Below, in pieces: positions 8,064-16,860 of a stretch of 38,252 bases of DNA. The first letter of the stretch is position 1; each line of letters begins with the position of its first letter. The stretch comes from Alphaproteobacteria bacterium (GTDB lineage Bacteria; Pseudomonadota; Alphaproteobacteria; JACAEB01): assembly GCA_024236075.1 (NCBI GenBank), contig JACKLE010000013.1, positions 1 to 38,252 on the forward strand. Reading direction: 5' to 3'. The position numbers were made by a program, and so were the translations under genes. Under the pieces are notes generated by a model. The model did no database searches and was not told where the DNA came from. It worked only from the letters and a program-made list of their open reading frames with translations.

Positions 8064-9842
8064 TCAGGCCACGGCCCGCCGCCAATAGGCCTCCTCGCCG
8101 CGCTCGGGCCGCGCCTGCGCCGCCGCGCGCGGCAGGAAGACGCTCACGCGCGTGCCAGCGCCCGGACGGCTCTTGATCTCGAGGCGCCCTCCGTGGGCCT
8201 CCACGAGAAGGCGCGAGAGCGCGAGCCCGAGACCTACGCCCTTGCGCTCGACCTCGTTGCGGGGGCCGACCTGCTCGAAGGGCCGCCCGATGCGCGCGAG
8301 ATCCGCCGGCGAAATGCCGATGCCGGTGTCCGCGACCGTGACCACGAGGCCGTCGAGCGTGGTCTTGGCCGCGATGGTGACGGTTCCCCCGCGCGGCGTG
8401 AAGCGGATGGCGTTCGAGACGAGATGGAGGAGGACCTGCGTCAGGGCGCGCGGGTCGGCGCGCAGGCGCGGCATGGGCGAGATGCGCGTGCGCAGCGAGA
8501 GGCCGGCCTCGGCGATGCGTATGCGGACCATCTCCAGGAACTCGCCGATCAGCTCCTCGACGTCGACCGGCACGCGGTCGAGCGGCGTGCGCCCGGTCTC
8601 CAGCGTCGCGAATTCGAGGATGCGGTTGATCATCTCGAGAAGCCGCTCGCCGCTCGCCCGGATGTCGTCCGCGTACTCGGCGTATTTGCTGTGGCCGAGG
8701 GGGCCGAAGAGCTCCTGCGTCATCAGCTCGGAGAAGCCGATGATGGCGTTGAGCGGCGTCCTGAGCTCGTGACTCATATGGGCGAGGAACTCGGCCTTGA
8801 CCTGGCTCGCGGCATCGGCGCGAAGCTGCTCCTCCTCGAGCCGCGCGCGCAGGCCCTCGATGCTCTCGTGAACCGGCGAGGCGTCGGCCGGGGCCTCGGC
8901 CGCGGGCCGCTCCGTCAGATGGCGGACGGCCGTGGCGCGTGCGCGGACGGTCTGCCGCCTGCGCCGCCTGGGCAGGAACCGCGAGGCGCCGAGGCCCACC
9001 GCCACGAGAAGCAGCAATATGCCGAGCACGGCGCCGAGGCGGATGGCGAGGACGAGCGTGCCGAAGCCTTCGTCGCGCACGGTCACGACGAGGGGCGTGT
9101 CGCCCACCCAGCGCGCCGCCGCCGGCGCGACGGGCACGTGGATGTTGGCCGAGCGGGCGAGCGTCATGCGGTTGCCGTCGGTCACGGCGATGTTGTAGCG
9201 GCCGTCGGCCGTGAGGCGCGCGAGCCGGGCGCCGAACCAGCGCGCATCGGCCGTCATCACGACGGCCCCGGAGAACGCGCCGCCCACGTCCGGCAGGCGG
9301 CGGGCGAGGACGAGGAGGGTGCGCCCGTCCTCGAGCGGGGGCGCGGCGGCGATCAGCATGCGGCCGGCCCGGTCGATCTCGATCTGCTCGAAGAGCGAGG
9401 AGCCGGCGAGCGTGGGGGCGGGCGAGAAGCCTTCCCCCGCGCGGAAGCGCACGCGGCCCGCCTCGTCGGCGAGGAGGAGCCCGAGATAGGGCGCCGAGCG
9501 CCCGTCCGCCTCGATCACGGTGCGGTAGACGCCCATGAGGCGGGAATAGTCGAACGGGGGATCGGTGCGGCGGGCCTCGTCGGCCAGAAGCTCCGTGAGC
9601 AGCTTCAGATCCGCGTCGAGCTCGCGCAGATCCGAGCTCAGGGCGTAGGCGGAGCGGTCGGCCGCCACCTCGAGCGCGCCGAGCTTGACATGGTTCGTGG
9701 CCAGAAGGCCCGCGAAGCAAAGGGCGACGAGCGCGAGGCCGACAACGCCGACGGGGCCGAGGAGCGCGCCGGCCGCCTCGAGGAGTCCGCGCGAGAAGCG
9801 GGCCAGCCTCTCCTGCGCCGGAGCGCTGGACCAGCTAGCCAT
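8064..9842 (-). CDS. Membrane sensor histidine kinase (orphan)
   Basis: This is a 592-residue HisKA/HATPase_c kinase. Two membrane helices (about 30-49 and 266-287) enclose an extracytoplasmic sensor region of some 215 residues. A coiled linker (325-350) leads to the H-box HMSHELRTPLNAIIGF with phospho-acceptor His358. The N-box is around Asn477, the D-box DTGIG is at 505-509 and the G2 box GVGLGL is at 535-540. The insert FGPLGHSKYAEYADDI after the H-box is typical of alphaproteobacterial PleC/PdhS-like kinases. No response-regulator gene is adjacent. The ATG at 9842 is preferred because it removes an uncharacteristic basic extension of 32 residues. It is convergent with the sigma-operon sensor gene. 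Signal and partner are unknown. Confidence 0.9.
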   Translation of the reverse strand: MASWSSAPAQERLARFSRGLLEAAGALLGPVGVVGLALVALCFAGLLATNHVKLGALEVAADRSAYALSSDLRELDADLKLLTELLADEARRTDPPFDYSRLMGVYRTVIEADGRSAPYLGLLLADEAGRVRFRAGEGFSPAPTLAGSSLFEQIEIDRAGRMLIAAAPPLEDGRTLLVLARRLPDVGGAFSGAVVMTADARWFGARLARLTADGRYNIAVTDGNRMTLARSANIHVPVAPAAARWVGDTPLVVTVRDEGFGTLVLAIRLGAVLGILLLLVAVGLGASRFLPRRRRRQTVRARATAVRHLTERPAAEAPADASPVHESIEGLRARLEEEQLRADAASQVKAEFLAHMSHELRTPLNAIIGFSELMTQELFGPLGHSKYAEYADDIRASGERLLEMINRILEFATLETGRTPLDRVPVDVEELIGEFLEMVRIRIAEAGLSLRTRISPMPRLRADPRALTQVLLHLVSNAIRFTPRGGTVTIAAKTTLDGLVVTVADTGIGISPADLARIGRPFEQVGPRNEVERKGVGLGLALSRLLVEAHGGRLEIKSRPGAGTRVSVFLPRAAAQARPERGEEAYWRRAVA

Positions 9843-9966
9843 GCGCAAACGCACCCATTCCAGTCTGCTTCCCGTACGAAATATTACGCCGAATCCATCC
9901 CTACACTGCGCCGCAGCACGAAACAAGGCGCAGCGCACGGAGAATATGGCGTGGCGCGCGGGGCCC

Positions 9967-9994
9967 GGCGGCGCCGCGGCGCCGCGGCGCCGCC
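9967..9994. terminator. Perfect 28-bp palindrome after pepN
   Basis: The 28 bases immediately after, and sharing one base with, the pepN stop codon are identical to their own reverse complement and consist of three copies of the octamer GGCGCCGC plus flanks. The RNA would form a very stable hairpin. No T-run follows, so it is terminator-like or a 3'-end stabiliser rather than a textbook terminator. Confidence 0.5.
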
Positions 9995-12642
9995 TACGCG
10001 TCGCCGGCGAGCGTGCGCGTCACCACCTCATAGAGGTTGGCGGACAGCGACTTCGAGGCCGCGAGGCGCTCGAGCGCCGCCTTCTGAAGGCTGCGCTGGG
10101 GCTCGGCGAAGCGGCGCCAGCTCTCGAACGCGGAGGCGAGGCGCGCGGTGACGCCGGGATTGATCCCGTCGAGGTCGAGGAGGGTGCGCGCGAGGAAGTC
10201 GTAGGGCCCGCCGTCGGCGCGGTGGAAGCGGCGCGGGTTGGACGTCGCGAAGGCGCCGATCAGCGCACGCACCTTGTTGGGGTTCGTCCAGGAGAATGCC
10301 TCGTGGCGCGTGAGCGCCTCGATGCGCTCGAGGGCGTCGGGCCGGTCCGCCGTGGCGTGGAGCGAGAGCCATTTGTTGACGACGAGATAGTCGTCGCGCC
10401 AGCGCTCGTAGAAATGCGCCAGCGCGGCCTCTGTCCGCGGATCGGCGACCTGGGCGGCGATGCTCAGGGCGGCGAGCGCGTCGGTCATGTTGTCGGCGGT
10501 CTCGGCCTGGGCGAGCGCCCGTTCGAGATCGCCCGGCCCTCCGCGCGCCGCAAGCAGGGCGAGCGCGACGTTGCGCAGGGCGCGCCGTCCGGCATGCTCC
10601 GCGTCCGGCCGGTAGGGGCCCTCGGGCGCGAGCCGCGCGTAGGTGGCCTCGAGGTCCGCTCCGAGCGCGGCGCCGACATGGGCGCGCAGGCGCGCGCGGG
10701 CGCGGTGGATCGTCTCGGCGTCGACCGGCGCGGTCTCCTGCGCGATCTCCGATTCGCTCGGCAGCGTGAGCGCGAGCGCCTTGAAGGCGGGGTCGAGCTC
10801 GTCGGCGGCGAGCGTGCGCCCGAGCGCAGCCGCGAAGGCGTCGGCCGTCGCCGGCAGCTCGGTCGCGGGGCTGCGCATCGCCGCCTTCACGATGTCGAGC
10901 GCCATCACGCGGGCCATGTCCCAGCGCGTGAAGGGGTCGGGATCGCGCGCCATGAGGAGGAGGCGCTCCTCCTCGCCGAGCGCGACGTCGAGCTGGACCG
11001 GCGCGGAGAAGCCGCGCAGGAGCGAGGGCACCGGCGGCTCGGCGACCTCGCGGAAGGTGAGGGTGAGCGCGGCCTCGCGCATCTCGATGACGCGCTCCTC
11101 CGCACCCGGACGCTTGCCGCCCTCGAAGCGCAGCGGCAGCGGCGCGCCGTCGCGGCCGAGAAGGCCGACGCGCAGCGGCAGGTGCAGGGGCTCCTTCTCG
11201 GGCTGCCCCGGGGTCGGCGGGGTCTCCTGCGCGATCTCGAGCGTGTAGGTCTCGCCCGCCGCGTCGTAGGTGCCGCGCGCCCTGATCCGCGGCGTGCCGG
11301 ACTGGGTGTACCAGAGGCGGAACTGCTTCAGGTCGCGCCCGCTCGCCTCCTCCATGGCGCGCACGAAATCCTCGACCGTCGCGGCCGTGCCGTCGTGGCG
11401 CGCGAAATAGAGATCCATGCCGCGCCGGAAGGCCTCCGCGCCGATCAGCGTGCGGATCATGCGGATGACCTCGGCGCCCTTCTCGTAGACCGTCGCCGTG
11501 TAGAAATTGTTGATCTGGATGTAGCTCGCCGGCTGCACCGGATGGGCGAGGGGGCCCTGGTCCTCGACGAACTGGCGCGCGCGCAGCCGCCTGACGTCGG
11601 CGATGCGCTTCACCGCGCGCGAGCGCATGTCGGCGGAGAACTCCTGGTCGCGGAAGACGGTGAGCCCTTCCTTCAGCGAGAGCTGGAACCAGTCGCGGCA
11701 GGTGACGCGGTTGCCGCTCCAATTGTGGAAATATTCGTGGGCGACGACCGCCTCGATGTTCTCGTAATCGCCGTCGGTCGCCGTCTCGGGGCTCGCGAGC
11801 ACATAGGCCGCGTTGAAGATGTTGAGCGACTTGTTCTCCATCGCGCCGAAATTGAAGTCCGAGACGGCGACGATGTTGAAGATGTCGAGATCGTATTCGC
11901 GCCCGAAGGCCTCCTCGTCCCAGCGCATGGCGCGCTTGAGGCTGTCCATGGCGTGGGCGCATTTCGCCTCCTCGCCGGGCTCGACCCAGATGTTGAGCTC
12001 GACCGCGCGGCCCGACATGGTGACGAAGCGGTCCGCGAACCGCGCGAGGCGGCCCGCGACGAGCGCGAAGAGGTAGGGCGGCTTGGGGAAGGGGTCCTCC
12101 CAGACCGCGTAGTGGCGCCCGCCGGGCGCGCTGCCGCTCGCGACGAGATTGCCGTTCGAGAGCAGCACGGGGCAGGCGCCCGCATCCGCCTCGATCCGTG
12201 TCGTGAACACCGAGAGCGCGTCGGGCCGGTCGAGATAGTAGGTGATGTGGCGGAAGCCCTCCGCCTCGCACTGCGTGCAGAACGTGCCGCGCGAGACGTA
12301 GAGCCCCTCGAGCGCCGTGTTGGCCTTGGGGTTGATCTCGGTCTCGATCCGCAGGCGGAAGCGCTGGGGCACGCCGGGAATGGTGAGATGCGCCTCGTCG
12401 AGGCTGTATTCGTCGGGCGAGAGGACGCGGTTGTCTATCGCCACCGAGACGAGCTTCAGCCCCACGCCGTCGAGGACGAGCGGGGCGTCCGCATCCGCGC
12501 CCTCGCGCCGCTCCATGGCGAGCTCGGAGAGCACGCGCGTCTGGCTTTCGTGAAGCTGGAAGGCGAGGTCGGTGCGGGCGATGGCGAAATCGGGCGCGCG
12601 ATAGTCCTTGAGGCGCACCGCCCTCGGAGTCGGATCTTTCAT
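9994..12642 (-). CDS. pepN: Aminopeptidase N (M1 family metallopeptidase)
   Basis: This 882-residue enzyme is a bacterial PepN-type zinc aminopeptidase that removes N-terminal residues from peptides in the cytosol. The substrate-anchoring motif GAMEN is at 266-270 and the zinc site HEYFH is at 302-306, with the third ligand Glu325 in SLKEG eighteen residues later. The following NFYTATVYEKGAEVIRM segment (near 365-385) carries the family's catalytic tyrosine region. The C-terminal half holds the family's Ig-like DUF3458 region and helical domain. Length is close to E. coli PepN (about 870). There is no signal peptide. The gene is 74 bp downstream of the unknown protein gene on the same strand. 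Confidence 0.97.
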   Translation of the reverse strand: MKDPTPRAVRLKDYRAPDFAIARTDLAFQLHESQTRVLSELAMERREGADADAPLVLDGVGLKLVSVAIDNRVLSPDEYSLDEAHLTIPGVPQRFRLRIETEINPKANTALEGLYVSRGTFCTQCEAEGFRHITYYLDRPDALSVFTTRIEADAGACPVLLSNGNLVASGSAPGGRHYAVWEDPFPKPPYLFALVAGRLARFADRFVTMSGRAVELNIWVEPGEEAKCAHAMDSLKRAMRWDEEAFGREYDLDIFNIVAVSDFNFGAMENKSLNIFNAAYVLASPETATDGDYENIEAVVAHEYFHNWSGNRVTCRDWFQLSLKEGLTVFRDQEFSADMRSRAVKRIADVRRLRARQFVEDQGPLAHPVQPASYIQINNFYTATVYEKGAEVIRMIRTLIGAEAFRRGMDLYFARHDGTAATVEDFVRAMEEASGRDLKQFRLWYTQSGTPRIRARGTYDAAGETYTLEIAQETPPTPGQPEKEPLHLPLRVGLLGRDGAPLPLRFEGGKRPGAEERVIEMREAALTLTFREVAEPPVPSLLRGFSAPVQLDVALGEEERLLLMARDPDPFTRWDMARVMALDIVKAAMRSPATELPATADAFAAALGRTLAADELDPAFKALALTLPSESEIAQETAPVDAETIHRARARLRAHVGAALGADLEATYARLAPEGPYRPDAEHAGRRALRNVALALLAARGGPGDLERALAQAETADNMTDALAALSIAAQVADPRTEAALAHFYERWRDDYLVVNKWLSLHATADRPDALERIEALTRHEAFSWTNPNKVRALIGAFATSNPRRFHRADGGPYDFLARTLLDLDGINPGVTARLASAFESWRRFAEPQRSLQKAALERLAASKSLSANLYEVVTRTLAGDA

Positions 12643-12716
12643 CGGACAGTCGGTCTCTCGTCGGTCAGGGGCCGGCGATCATGCCACGAACGTCCGCGGG
12701 CGGTAAGGGCGGGGCC

Positions 12717-13316
12717 TCAGGCCTCGGCCGCGAACGGGGGAGGCGGGGGAGCCTCCTCCTCGTCCTCGAAGGCGGCGGTCGCCTCGCCGTCGGGGCCGGG
12801 CCCGCCGATGCGCGCGAGCGTGTCCCTCGCCTCGCGCACGATGGGCTCGAACTCGGGCGGGAGCTTGGCGAAGGTCGCGGCGGTGCGCACGAGGCGCTCG
12901 GCGATCGCGCGCAGGGCCGGGCTCGCGGTGAGGAGGCGCGCCTGCGCCTCGATGCGGTAGGGGTCGAGATCGTATTCCGCGCCCGGAACGCGCCAGCCGC
13001 CCCAGTCGCGCTCGCCCGTGACGATGACGGGGAAGGTGCCGGGGTGAGGGTGGTGGCCGCAATCCTCGCGGCGCTGCCATTTGTTCTGGAGGCGCAGAAG
13101 GCGCCAGTGCTCGGCCTCGCCGGGCCGGTAGCTCGCATTGGGCTCGGCCTCGAGCTCCTCGGACGAGAAGTCGCGCCCCAGACCCACATCGTAGTAGACG
13201 CGGATCGGCTCGTTGAGGCCCTTGGTCCATTGCGGCAGCACGCGCTCGACCTGGGCCCAGGTGCCCACGGGCTTCACGAACACGCGCTGGTTCTTGTGGA
13301 AATGGGCCTTCGCCAT
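12717..13316 (-). CDS. Conserved protein of unknown function
   Basis: I do not recognise a characterised family for this 199-residue protein. It is soluble, with no signal peptide or membrane helix. The N-terminal third (FHKNQRVFVKPVGTWAQVER ... RVYYDVGLGRDFSSEEL) has the alternating pattern of a small beta-barrel, possibly SH3-like. The middle contains EHWRLLRLQNKWQ and a CGHHPHPGTFPVIVTGERDW segment with clustered Cys and His that could bind a metal. A helical region (about 145-180) follows, and an acidic/proline tail (EDEEEAPPPPP) ends the protein. Codon use matches its neighbours. It is likely co-transcribed with pepN, whose start is 74 bp further on. Confidence 0.7.
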   Translation of the reverse strand: MAKAHFHKNQRVFVKPVGTWAQVERVLPQWTKGLNEPIRVYYDVGLGRDFSSEELEAEPNASYRPGEAEHWRLLRLQNKWQRREDCGHHPHPGTFPVIVTGERDWGGWRVPGAEYDLDPYRIEAQARLLTASPALRAIAERLVRTAATFAKLPPEFEPIVREARDTLARIGGPGPDGEATAAFEDEEEAPPPPPFAAEA

Positions 13317-13508
13317 GACCTTCCCCGGGCTCTATCCGTCCCGAACGATGCGCCCGCGCGAGTTGCGGTTGGGTAAACGCCGGCGGGCCGGCCGCGAGCC
13401 GAGGCCCTTGCGGGCCCGTTACCTGCACTCTGTCCTGTTTGACGGCGGCCCGAGAGGCGCTAACCTTGAACTGCGGTCATAAGAAGTCAGAGATGGAGGT
13501 CTCGCCCG

Positions 13509-14060
13509 ATGTCAGAGCTGCACGACGTCAGGGCCAAAGGCGATGTGCGCCAGGGCGGCGGCGATCTCGATCTCGAGCTCGCGATCGGGTGGCTGATGCA
13601 TGACGTGCACCGCCTCCTGAGCCGCGCCTTCGACGAGAAGTTTCGGGAGCTGGGGCTCACGCGGGCCCAGTGGCGGGTCATGATCCATCTCCTGCGCGAG
13701 GACGGGATGACGCAAAAGGAGCTCGCCGAGCTCGATTCGATCGAAAAGGCCCCTATGGGGCGTTTGCTTGACAAATTGGAGGAAATGGGCTGGATCGAGC
13801 GGCGTCCCGATCCTCTCGACGGCCGCGCGCGCCGGGTCTTCCGTACGGGCAAGATCGAGCCCCTGCTGCCCGACATCAAGCTGCGCGCCTCGGAGATCTT
13901 CGAGCGCGCCTTCGAGGGCCTTCCGCGCGACGCGCGCGAGGATCTGAGGGCCGAGCTCGCGGCGATCCGCGACCGTCTCTCGGGTACGCGTCGCCCGGCC
14001 GGCTCCCGCACGCCGCGCGACTGCGCGGCTCCCGGCCTCGAGCCTACGGTGTCCCGTTGA
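13509..14060 (+). CDS. MarR-family transcriptional regulator
   Basis: This 183-residue protein has the MarR winged-helix fold. An N-terminal dimerisation helix (AIGWLMHDVHRLLSRAFDEKF) is followed by LTRAQWRVMIHLLREDGMTQKELAELDSIEKAPMGRLLDKLEEMGWIERR, covering the recognition helix. The wing (PDPLDGRARRVFRT) comes next, then a C-terminal helix. A tail of about 20 residues beyond the fold is unusual. GGAGG lies 11 nt before the start. The two acyl-CoA dehydrogenase genes follow in the same direction after 73 bp, so the regulator probably controls them in response to an acyl-CoA or related aromatic or fatty ligand. That link is inferred from position only. Confidence 0.93.
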   Translation: MSELHDVRAKGDVRQGGGDLDLELAIGWLMHDVHRLLSRAFDEKFRELGLTRAQWRVMIHLLREDGMTQKELAELDSIEKAPMGRLLDKLEEMGWIERRPDPLDGRARRVFRTGKIEPLLPDIKLRASEIFERAFEGLPRDAREDLRAELAAIRDRLSGTRRPAGSRTPRDCAAPGLEPTVSR

Positions 14061-14133
14061 CGGGCGTTGCCCGATCCCGCACGCGCCGCGCCGCACACGA
14101 ATGTCGCTTCGCCCGTTGAAAGGATGGCGTTTT

Positions 14134-15246
14134 ATGAATCTGGACTTTTCCGACGACCAGAAGATGTTGCGCGACCAGGCCCGGCGGTTTCTCGACGAGA
14201 AGTCGCCGCTGAAGGCCGCCCGGAAGATCCTGGAGAGCGACGCGCCCTACGACCGCGCGCTCTACAAGGAGATCGCCGAGCTCGGCTGGCTGGGCGCGGC
14301 GATCCCGGAAAGCTATGGCGGTCTCGGCCTCGGCTATCTCGAGCTCTGCGTGATCGCGGAGGAGCTCGGCCGCGCCATCGCGCCGGTGCCCGTCTCCTCC
14401 TCGATCTATCTCTGCGCCGAAGCGATCCTGCGCGCGGGCAGCGAGGCCCAGAAGCAGGCCTATCTCCCGAAGCTCGCGAGCGGCGAGATCGTCGGCACGC
14501 TCGCGCTCGCCGAGAAGGCGGGCGTTCCGCGCCCGGACCGTCTCGAGACGCGCCTCGAGGGCGGCAAGCTCACGGGCCGCAAGATCGCGGTGCCGGACGC
14601 AGGGGGCGCGGACATCGCCGTCGTCGCCGCGCGCGCCGGCTCGGGCGTCAGCCTCGCCCTCGTCGATCTCAAGGGACCCGGCGTCGCGCGCGAGAGCGAG
14701 CGCTCGGTCGACTCGACGCTCAAGGTCGGGGGGCTCGGCTTCTCCGGCGCGAAGGCGGAGGCGCTCGGGCCCTCGGGCGAGGGCTGGACGCTGCTGCAGA
14801 CCGTCCTCACGCGCGCGGCCGTGCTCTACGGCTTCGAGCAGCTCGGCGGCGCCGACGCGGCGCTCGCCATGGCGCGCGCCTACGCGCTGGAGCGCTATGC
14901 CTTCGGCCGCCAGATCGCCTCGTTCCAGGCGATCAAGCACAAGCTCGCCGACATGTACTGCCTCATCGAGCTGGCGCGCTCCAACGCCTATTACGCGGCC
15001 TGGGCGCTGTCGAGCGATGCCGCCGAGCTGCCGCTCGCGGCCGCCGCGCTGCGCGTGAGCGCGAGCGAGGCCTTCGACTTCGCCTCCAAGGAGAACATCC
15101 AGACCCATGGCGGGATGGGCTTCACCTGGGAGGCCGACCCGCATCTGCTCCTGCGCCGCCAGGTGCAGCTTCGCCACGTGATCGGCAGCCCGCGCGCCTG
15201 GAAGGAGCGCCTCGTCGCCGAGCTCGAGCGGCGCAACGCCGCCTGA
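14134..15246 (+). CDS. Acyl-CoA dehydrogenase, small-type subunit (pair 1)
   Basis: This 370-residue protein has the acyl-CoA dehydrogenase fold: N-terminal helical domain (MNLDFSDDQKMLRDQARRFL), middle beta domain, and C-terminal helical domain with YAFGRQIASFQAIKHKLADM and the FAD-contacting NIQTHGGMGFTWE. At the helix-G position where the catalytic glutamate of some family members lies, it has VLTRAAVLYG, with no glutamate. It therefore looks like the non-catalytic partner of the downstream gene in an alpha2beta2 enzyme similar to PimC/PimD or mycobacterial FadE heteromers. The start at 14134 is chosen over the ATG at 14101 because it gives the family N-terminus and has AAAGG upstream. Substrate is unknown. 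Confidence 0.88.
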   Translation: MNLDFSDDQKMLRDQARRFLDEKSPLKAARKILESDAPYDRALYKEIAELGWLGAAIPESYGGLGLGYLELCVIAEELGRAIAPVPVSSSIYLCAEAILRAGSEAQKQAYLPKLASGEIVGTLALAEKAGVPRPDRLETRLEGGKLTGRKIAVPDAGGADIAVVAARAGSGVSLALVDLKGPGVARESERSVDSTLKVGGLGFSGAKAEALGPSGEGWTLLQTVLTRAAVLYGFEQLGGADAALAMARAYALERYAFGRQIASFQAIKHKLADMYCLIELARSNAYYAAWALSSDAAELPLAAAALRVSASEAFDFASKENIQTHGGMGFTWEADPHLLLRRQVQLRHVIGSPRAWKERLVAELERRNAA

Positions 15247-15281
15247 CGCCAAGCCGCCATTCGATCTAGGAGATCAGACAG

Positions 15282-16514
15282 ATGGATTTCGACGATACCC
15301 CGGAAGAGGCCGCCTTCCGCGCCGAGGTGAAGGCGTTCCTGGCGGCGAAGGCGCCGAAATATGCCGAGCCCTGGGAAGGCGAGGAGACCACGCGCGACGA
15401 TGTCTACCTCAAGCGCGCGCGGGGCTGGCAGGCCGAGAAGGCCGCCGCCGGCTATGCCGGCATCACCTGGCCCAAGGAGTTCGGCGGGCGCGGCGGCAAG
15501 CCGATGGAGCAGGTCGTCTTCGGCCAGGAGGAGGGCAAGTACGATCTGCCGACCCAGCCCTTCCTCATCGGCCTCGGCATGTGCATGCAGACGCTGATGG
15601 CCCACGGCACGCCGGACCTCATCAAGGAGCATGTCGGCCCGGCGCTCCGTGGCGAGAAGATCTGGTGCCAGCTCTTCTCCGAGCCGATCGCCGGCTCCGA
15701 CCTCGCGGGCATCAAGACGCGCTCGGAGAGGAAGGGCGACGAGTGGATCGTCAACGGGCAGAAGGTCTGGAACTCGGGCGCGCATTACGCCGACTGGGGC
15801 ATCCTCGTCACGCGCTCCGATCCCAGCGTGCCCAAGCACAAGGGCCTCACCTTCTTCATCGTCGACATGAAGTCGCCGGGCCTCGAGCCGCGCCCGATCA
15901 AGCAGATCTCGGGCGGGGCCCATTTCAACGAGGTCTATTTCACCGACGTGCGCATTCCCGACCGCCAGCGCCTGGGCGCGCCGGGCGAGGGCTGGAAGGT
16001 GGCGCTCACGACGCTGATGAACGAGCGCCTCGCGGTCACGAGCTTCCGCGATGTGAGCGTCGACGTGCCCCATCTCCTGCGCCTCGCGCGCTCGATCGAC
16101 CTCGAGACCGGCCCCGCGATCGAGAACGCGGCGGTGCGCGAGAAGATCGCCGATTTCTACGTGCGCTCGCAGGGGCTCAAATTCACCAATTACCGCACGC
16201 TCACCGCGCTCTCGCGCGGCGAGACGCCGGGCCCGCAAAGCTCGATCGGCAAGGTGGTCAGCGCCCCGAAGACGCAGCAGATCGCGACCCTCGGCATGGA
16301 CCTCGCCGACATGGCCGGCGGGCTCCTCGACGGGGACCTTGCGCCCCTGCGCGCGGCCTTCTCGCAGACCTTCCTCTCGGCGCCCGGCACGCGCATCGCG
16401 GGCGGCACCGACGAGATCCTGCGCAACATCATCGCCGAGCGGGTGCTCGGCTTGCCGGGCGACATCCGGGTCGATAAGGATGTCCCCTACAAGGAGCTGC
16501 CCACGGGCCGCTGA
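15282..16514 (+). CDS. Acyl-CoA dehydrogenase, large-type subunit (pair 1)
   Basis: This 410-residue protein is a FadE-type acyl-CoA dehydrogenase that introduces a trans-2 double bond into an acyl-CoA and passes electrons to ETF. The FAD and substrate motifs CQLFSEPIAGSDLAGIKTR (about 129-147) and VNGQKVWNSGAHYADW (157-172) are intact. A glutamate in LMNERLA (Glu248) sits at the helix-G position. The C-terminal GGTDEILRNIIAERVLGL has Gly where medium-chain enzymes carry the catalytic Glu, so Glu248 is the candidate base. AGGAG precedes the ATG, and the gene follows its partner by 35 bp. Chain length and identity of the substrate cannot be read from the sequence. Confidence 0.9.
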   Translation: MDFDDTPEEAAFRAEVKAFLAAKAPKYAEPWEGEETTRDDVYLKRARGWQAEKAAAGYAGITWPKEFGGRGGKPMEQVVFGQEEGKYDLPTQPFLIGLGMCMQTLMAHGTPDLIKEHVGPALRGEKIWCQLFSEPIAGSDLAGIKTRSERKGDEWIVNGQKVWNSGAHYADWGILVTRSDPSVPKHKGLTFFIVDMKSPGLEPRPIKQISGGAHFNEVYFTDVRIPDRQRLGAPGEGWKVALTTLMNERLAVTSFRDVSVDVPHLLRLARSIDLETGPAIENAAVREKIADFYVRSQGLKFTNYRTLTALSRGETPGPQSSIGKVVSAPKTQQIATLGMDLADMAGGLLDGDLAPLRAAFSQTFLSAPGTRIAGGTDEILRNIIAERVLGLPGDIRVDKDVPYKELPTGR

Positions 16515-16860
16515 AGGCGGCGCCGCGGCATAGGCGGCCAGGCGCCGCGGCGCTTTCGGCCGATGGTTTGGCGGGGCAGGGTTCGCAACCGTAGGTTGCG
16601 TCCTGTTCCTGCCGCAAAGAGTCCCTAGCTTGTCCTGCGCTGTTCGGCTGGGCGGAGACGATCCGGCGAATGCGAACGACGCGCTTAACCGCGGCTTGGC
16701 GGTGCGGCGCTAGGATGGTGGACGTGGCGGCCGGACCCCGGAACGGGGCGGCGCGGCGCGGGCTCTAGCCTTCGCCGCGAGGGTTGCCGATGAGAGGTGT
16801 CGGTCCTCGGACCCGGGCCTGCTGGCTTGGCCCCGAGGAGCGTTGGAGGCAGACCGAAAG
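16515..16860. other. Intergenic region with inverted repeats before mltF
   Basis: These 346 bp hold no convincing gene. Two structures stand out. GCGCCGCGG at 16520-16528 pairs with CCGCGGCGC at 16545-16553 directly after the acyl-CoA dehydrogenase stop, followed by TTT, and may act as its terminator. CGCAACC-GTA-GGTTGCG at 16584-16600 is a perfect 7-bp inverted repeat, framed by GGCAGG at 16575 and CCTGCC at 16608. The remaining 250 bp before mltF must contain its promoter, but I see no clear -35/-10 pair. Confidence 0.5.
16520..16553 (+). terminator. Possible terminator of acyl-CoA dehydrogenase pair 1
   Basis: A perfect 9-bp GC-only stem with a 16-nt loop starts 6 nt after the stop codon and is followed by CGCTTTC rather than a long T-run. 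It shares the GGCGCCGCGG core with the palindrome after pepN. Confidence 0.35.
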
